DNA from: Sialis fuliginosa
Lineage: Eukaryota; Arthropoda; Insecta; Megaloptera; Sialidae
Direction of reading: 5' to 3'
Assembly: GCA_961205875.1 (NCBI GenBank)
Contig: OY540813.1
Location: 19,749,001 to 19,813,000 of the forward strand
Length of the DNA stretch: 64,000 nucleotides
The position numbers and the translations under genes were made by a program. Shown here in pieces: positions 60,001 through 64,000 of this stretch (position 1 is its first letter; each line of letters starts with the position of its first letter). The notes beneath the pieces are model-generated. The model searched no databases. It saw only the letters and a program-made list of their open reading frames with translations, and was not told where the DNA came from.

Positions 60001-63000
60001 TTCATCGAGTATCGAATAATCTAAGAATTTTTAGTGACCTACTAATGGTAGCGCCGTTTTATAGTGCGTGCAACTAATTTCATACGGAAAATTAGTTGTA
60101 TTTATGTGTTTTGTAGGTTATTTTTGTTCTGTCATTAGACTTTTTAAATTATTATTATTAACTAATTCAGTAAAACTGAAGAAAATTTTTATTGTTGTTC
60201 ATTTATTTTGAATGCAAAATGGTAAAATGATAAAATTTTATGTATGAAAGGTGTTCAGAAAAAGTTTCAGAATCACATCAATTATGAACATAATATTCAA
60301 AATACCACTGAAGAAATTAGTTTATAGCCATTTCCGAAGGCATCAAAGGTGTTGTTGATATTCATACTTTGTTAAAATTAAATGGCGAACCCTTAACTAA
60401 TGAAGAGTTGCAGGAAATTAACTGCCCAAGAAATTTATAGTTTCGGAACCTGCTCCCGTGTGTTAAAGTTAAGTGTCAAAATCATTAAAAATGCCCTTCC
60501 TCGTTACAATTAATGCATGGAGTTGTTATAAGAAAATTACGAGCAAATTAATGCTATAAAGAGTGGTTGTAACAGATAATTTGACTGTTATCAACAAATT
60601 TTGCATAATTAACGTAGAAGACAAAACAAGGAAATCTTATTATATATTATTTTTATGTTATTAATAATGTTTATTTTATAAATAAAGTGTTTTTTAAATT
60701 TCGTTGTTCATTATCTTATTTTTTATATTTATTCACGTTGTCTGAAAGGGTGATGACAGCACAAAACTATAGATTGAAATGTGCAACTACATTTATAGGT
60801 TATGTTTATGTACGCGTCGTCAGCGTTACGGTTAAATTGTTTTTTATCTATGACTTGAGGGAGTCTCAAGGAAGCTAGCGACCTACCTTGAGATAAGGAA
60901 GCAAATAAGGAAGCCTTGGTTGTCAAGGGATCCTTATTCCTCAAGGAGGAACTATGAATACGGCCAATAGTCAAAACTTTCCCACGGACCCTGGATGAAA
61001 AACTACATAAATGAATAATAAAAAAATTAAAAATTTAACTTTGATGTCTTGAATGGTGACGTAAAAATAAAATATAAATAAAACATTTTATTTCAAACAT
61101 AAGCCACTCCCACAAACCGTTACAACAATCAACAATTTTTAAATCTCAAACTCGACTCTTATTATGTACTTGTATTTTATGCACCTGTCTATATTTATAT
61201 TTTACTTAGGACGTAAAAATCGCTAATAATTTATTCATTGTTATTTATTTTAACTTCCATATTAATAAAAATGTGCGCGGACCCCCTGACGTTGTTCAGG
61301 GACCCCAAATCGATTTTAATTTTCCATGGACCCCCTGAACGATGCCAGGGACCCCTTGGGGTCCGTAGGGACCACTTTGGGAACCACTGGCCTAGATCAT
61401 TGCGGGTAATAACACGTTATTATTATCGACTTGATATTTGATGATAATGAAAACCTTTTATTATGAATCTTTGACGTGTGTAATATAAAGATTGCTATAA
61501 GATACTAGTACCAGTCTTGAACGCTTTAAGAGTATGTACTATTTTTTGGGTTTGATGAACTCATTTTATTACTATGTAATTAAACAACTACCTCTTTATG
61601 AAATCAATTTAATTGCCAAAATCCGCATATAGTTTTTTTTTAATTATAGCCTTTTATATTGTATGTTTTTCTCTACTAATGAACATAGTTAAACTAGTAA
61701 TGAACACTCAGTGATGAACACTTGCTAAATATTACAAAATGATTAGTATTACTTCACAAACGTTATAAAATAAAGAGTCATAATCTTCAAACCATTGTAA
61801 AACATTTACATAAGAAAATACTTTTCTTAATAGTGTGCCGAATCGCGATAATTATTTGTTCACTGTTTTTAAACAAAATGATCAATTATTATCAAATCAC
61901 GCTGTAAGATAGTTAAATGTAATGGCAGTACTCAAATATCAACAAATTTTTCTAATTCAGTACATTTAATTTAAAAATGTACAACACTGGGGTATTGTTA
62001 ATGACTGGTGCAGTACCTTATATGCAACATAATATTTAGTTTTAAAAGTTTTTTAAGGTGTACTGGCGCGAAAATACTGCAATACTTGTTTTTTAGTACC
62101 GAAGAATTAACCGCAATAATCAAGGTATTGCTGTGCATATGAAACGACTAACTTCAGTAAAAAAATAGCCAAGAAGTTCAATGGTTTTATAACTAGAATT
62201 ATCTGTATTTGTTCAAAAATAGATATACTTAAGTATTTTTTATATACTATACTCTGGTATCTTCAAAAACACGTTGAATTAATCGTAATGGCTTCTGATG
62301 GGTTCATAAAGAAGAAGATTAAACAATTTGATAAATGAAGTAATAAAATTGATTTTATATGTAATAGGTATCTATACGGAATATTATAATAAATATATTA
62401 TAATAAAAAACTGTATTAAAATCCTTCTTTTGAGCTGGAAAAACTTTTATTTTCGTTAGGATAAATTTTCTGAAATGCCACGTGAAATATTTACACGTTC
62501 AAATTGTTATTTTACATTTTATTTTTACTGTAAATGAAAAAGTATGTTTATTTAGTACAGAAAAGTTATTATAGTAGGAGCGAAAGAAGAAAAATAGAAA
62601 AAAATACTTTCAAAAACGAACAATTAACTTATATTTGTGCAAACATACATAAATAAATAAAAGTTTGTATGCATAGTAAGAAATTATACATTCATTTTAA
62701 TTAATTGAAAAATCTCAGTTTAAAATAAAATCCCTCTTATAAATTAAATAAATATAAACTATAGTTTAGCTGCAGTCGATTTTAAATGTAATTGTGAAAC
62801 TTTTATAGTGGTAATCATAACATCCTGATAAATATTTTATCAATAAGATATTTCTACGAGTACCTATATCTAAAAAATAGAATGAAAATAATTTACTTTA
62901 GGTCCTGTCCACTCCAAGTCGTACACACTGACAGGTTTAAGTGCGAAAACGATTTACGAGTGTGTTCTCATCTCCCGAAATCGATACGGGTGGTCCAAAC

Positions 63001-63036
63001 CATCACAAATCACAATTTTTGCAACGGAAGGAGCTG
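48018..63036 (+). CDS. Three-Ig plus fibronectin-III surface protein, wrapper/klingon type (3' end missing)
   Basis: Exons 48018-48171, 50896-51123, 55625-55891, 58076-58348, 59615-59812 and 62902-63036 all join in phase 1 and give 418 residues before the open donor at 63037. Residues 1-22 are a hydrophobic signal peptide. Three Ig domains follow, with cysteine pairs C44/C106, C153/C197 and C240/C291, the usual tryptophans (VEWLKD, ITWFAP, VSWLRN) and YxC motifs (GEYEC, GVYQC, GNYTC). Residues about 310-415 form one fibronectin-III domain (LVWEVDSDSPVYEYNLWFRP; SYTLTGLSAKTIYECVLISRN; NRYGWSKPS). The layout matches wrapper and klingon, GPI-anchored adhesion proteins of glia and neurons; I cannot choose between them. 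The anchor exon is off the window. Introns of 1.3-4.5 kb hold many transposons. Confidence 0.9.
49054..49183. mobile_element. 130-bp MITE with ATGTTACCGGCAA ends
   Basis: ATGTTACCGGCAA at the left is inverted as TTGCCGGTAACAT at the right, and flanking TATATACAT/ATGTATATA words extend the pairing loosely. In intron 1 of the Ig/FN3 gene. No coding capacity. Confidence 0.7.
50231..50613. mobile_element. Element with TACAGGTTGTTCCA ends
   Basis: TACAGGTTGTTCCA and TGGAACATTCTGTA form imperfect terminal inverted repeats. The ACAGGxTGTTCC pattern resembles the ACAGGGT ends and internal words of the palindrome at 44987-46537, so the two may be related. The interior has no coding sense. Confidence 0.6.
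51329..51954. mobile_element. hAT-like element interrupted by a MITE
   Basis: CAGTGTTTATCAAAGTGTGG at the left and GGTTAACACTG at the right are hAT-style ends, and inside them GGTACGCGTACCTC and GAGGTACCTGGGG words oppose each other. The flanks ACTTATAC and CTCTATAC share their last five bases, a weak 8-bp duplication. A 331-bp MITE is inserted at 51451-51781 and a 17-C run lies at 51848-51864. In intron 2 of the Ig/FN3 gene. Confidence 0.65.
51451..51781. mobile_element. 331-bp MITE, PIF/Harbinger-like, family T copy 1
   Basis: The ends TGTCCGGTATTATAAAGGAG and CTTTTATAATACCGAACA are inverted, and GCTAGCAAAATTTGCTAGC words adjoin both. TAA flanks both sides (51448-51450, 51782-51784). It is nested in the hAT-like element and has a sister copy at 57558-57871. 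Confidence 0.85.
54113..54408. mobile_element. Possible piggyBac-like MITE
   Basis: CCCTCGGAGACAAC after TTAA at the left, and GGGAGGGTTCGAGGG before TTAG at the right, give short inverted CCCTCG/CGAGGG ends. Inner words also oppose each other (GTCAATCTGACCC and GGGTCAAATTGACCC). One changed base in the right TTAA would explain the mismatch. Superfamily assignment is tentative. Confidence 0.5.
57558..57871. mobile_element. 314-bp MITE, PIF/Harbinger-like, family T copy 2
   Basis: Same family as 51451-51781, with shared blocks such as GGGGTATTAATTCT, TTAGAGCAGTGA and ACTTCAACTAATTGTAACAC. The ends TGTCCGGTTTTATAAAGGAG and TTATAATACCAGACA are inverted, and TTA flanks both sides (57555-57557, 57872-57874). 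In intron 3 of the Ig/FN3 gene. Confidence 0.85.
58575..59490. mobile_element. 916-bp TA-flanked element (Tc1/mariner-like), non-autonomous
   Basis: GGGGAGAGGTGCTGCAATTG at the left and CAACTGCAGCACTTCTCCCC at the right are inverted with three mismatches. TA lies on both sides (58573-58574, 59491-59492), as for Tc1/mariner insertions. No transposase is recognisable. A GC-rich patch inside (59034-59097) is a near copy of 59513-59580 just outside, so older repeat sequence is mixed in. It fills most of intron 4. Confidence 0.75.
59034..59097. repeat. GC-rich repeat end, inner copy
   Basis: GGGGGGCCCTCGGTCACTTG, then GGGGCCCCCGAGCC and AGTTACGGCCCTGCAAGT. The same series recurs at 59513-59580 in diverged form. 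The CAGGGCCGTAACTAG end (read on the other strand) is typical of a dispersed insect element; a similar end lies at 6191. Confidence 0.65.
59513..59580. repeat. GC-rich repeat end, outer copy
   Basis: CTGAGGGCCCCTCGGTCACT, then GAGCCCCCGAGTCACTAGTT and ACGGTTCTGCAAG. Together with the GAGGGCCTCGTGGCAGC words near 58500-58515 it may mark the two ends of an older element into which the TA-flanked element was inserted. Confidence 0.55.
59850..61389. mobile_element. 1.54-kb hAT-like element carrying a nested insertion
   Basis: The ends CAGTGGTTCCCAAACTCTTT and ACTTTGGGAACCACTG are inverted, and GGACCCC words adjoin both. The flanks GCGTAGAT (59842-59849) and GCCTAGAT (61390-61397) match at 7 of 8 bases, a hAT-type duplication. 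Without the nested 1074-bp element it would be about 466 bp, so it is non-autonomous. In intron 5 of the Ig/FN3 gene. Confidence 0.88.
59893..60966. mobile_element. 1.07-kb element nested in the hAT-like element
   Basis: GCCGTATTCATAAACGTTCC with TTATCTCAAGGTATAAGGAA at the left is inverted at the right (CCTTATTCCTCAAGGAGGAA, then TATGAATACGGC). ATA lies on both sides (59890-59892, 60967-60969). Repeated AAGGAAGCCTTG words make the ends strongly self-pairing. The middle (about 60240-60650) has traces of possible old coding sequence, but nothing that can be named. Confidence 0.8.
61398..62901. other. Rest of intron 5 of the Ig/FN3 gene
   Basis: AT-rich DNA between the hAT-like element and exon 6. 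No exon, RNA gene or clear element. Confidence 0.5.
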
Positions 63037-63056
63037 GTAAGATACTTTTTATATCT

Positions 63057-63154
63057 AAAAACAAACTTGTTTGTTTAAACGTCAAAATTTATTAAAGAAG
63101 AGGAAACCGCAAGCTTTAATAAATTTTGACGTTTAAACAAACAAGTTTGTTTTT
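63057..63154. repeat. Perfect 41-bp inverted repeat (hairpin), 16-bp loop
   Basis: The arm 63057-63097 (starting AAAAACAAACTTGTTTGTTT) is exactly inverted at 63114-63154. The 14-bp word TACTTTTTATATCT lies directly before the left arm (63043-63056) and again at 63184-63197, 29 bp after the right arm. It sits 20 bp past the exon 6 donor of the Ig/FN3 gene. Confidence 0.92.
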
Positions 63155-63197
63155 ATTTATATTTAACGTCACTACTATTATATTACTTTTTATATCT

Positions 63198-64000
63198 ATA
63201 TAATGCACATATTGTAGGGTTGGAAATTTTTATAGATTATGAACTAGGCCAGATAATACCTATATTTTATTGTTATTTTGTGGTTAGTATAATGCATACC
63301 TAAAATGTATTGTTATATATTATAAATGTACATTATTGCATTTCATATATCTTCTCATCTTGGGTAAATATTGAAAATAAAATATAAAGTAAATACATAT
63401 AATTATTTAATGTAAATATGACCGGTCATTCATATATTCACAAACACTGATAAAACTAACTTCTGTGGTATATCAACAAGCCTCACAATCAAGAAACTAG
63501 TAATTACTATTCTGTTAATAATAATATAATACGTGGTGTATAATCAAATGTAAATATTACAGATAAATTTCACTAGCTCGATGAGAAAAATATATTAATA
63601 AAGAATATACGTACGTCTTTATACTCAGTTGTTCATTTGTTTGCAAAAAGTATATTTTGTAAAAAGAAAAATGATATTTTACAAAAAGAACGACACTATT
63701 TTTTTTTGTTTTTGAAAAAAATCCTCTCAAAATGATCAAACATTCTACTCTAAAATATCGCCTTATTTTATATTCGAATATTCGACATAAAAACTGTGAA
63801 AAAGAAAATCGAAAAAAATAAAGCATTAACAGATAAAAATATATAATTTAGTTCTGTCTATTGATTACTAACATTAATTTAATTTTTTTTCCAAAATGGA
63901 TCTACCCCACCTTTAAAATAAACGTCACCCAGCAATATTGTTTTAAAGAAACACAATAATATGGTTGAAAAATTTTAGATCTGCATTTTGAGACGGTCAT
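63198..64000. other. Intron 6 of the Ig/FN3 gene, to the window end
   Basis: AT-rich, no further exon found. The last bases (AGATCTGCATTTTGAGAC) resemble the family A core, so another repeat may begin at the edge. Confidence 0.4.

Noticed and set aside
1..64000. CRISPR arrays, tRNA, rRNA, bacterial operons or viral genes
   Set aside because: No spaced direct repeats of CRISPR type, no cloverleaf or rRNA sequence, and no such genes were seen; the tandem arrays are satellites or minisatellites.

Overview
The window is nuclear DNA from an insect, most likely a moth or butterfly. It is very AT-rich, its genes are split by introns with ordinary GT-AG ends, and the intergenic and intronic DNA is packed with short transposon copies. 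Hairless, an insect-type Notch antagonist, points to insects. An interspersed repeat at about 7199-7650 and two Helitron-like copies (3302-3523, 15467-15968) look like families I know as common in Lepidoptera. The order is an inference; the insect assignment is firm.

Layout. 1-11676: no complete gene; repeats, miniature inverted-repeat elements (MITEs), and one GC-rich island at 5290-5935. 11677-19461 (-): the first two coding exons of an MTA1-like NuRD subunit, whose remaining exons were not found. 21970-25519 (-): Hairless, five exons, 477 residues, with Su(H)-, Groucho- and CtBP-binding motifs. 26495-27979 (+): eIF4A3, five exons, 400 residues, head to head with Hairless. 29524-38946 (-): Sf3b2 (SF3b145), nine exons, 791 residues, tail to tail with eIF4A3. 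33476-36138 (+): Hook, four exons, 629 residues, lying wholly inside Sf3b2 intron 4 on the opposite strand. 38947-48017: a gene-free block with a 160-bp tandem array, inverted-repeat elements and a 1.55-kb near-perfect palindrome. 48018-63036 and beyond (+): a secreted or surface protein with three Ig domains and one fibronectin-III domain (wrapper/klingon type), open at its 3' end, with introns full of nested transposons.

The genes do not form an operon. eIF4A3 (exon junction complex) and Sf3b2 (U2 snRNP) both act in splicing, but their adjacency may be chance. Hairless and MTA1-like are both transcriptional corepressor components, again without evidence of shared control. I found no tRNA, rRNA, CRISPR array or bacterial or viral gene. 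The most notable observations are the tiny last Hairless exon that alone carries the CtBP motif and is preceded by a possible intronic poly(A) signal, the antisense nesting of Hook in Sf3b2, the large palindrome, several transposons with intact target-site duplications, and a perfect 41-bp hairpin next to a 14-bp direct repeat. I did not find a convincing new biological system.
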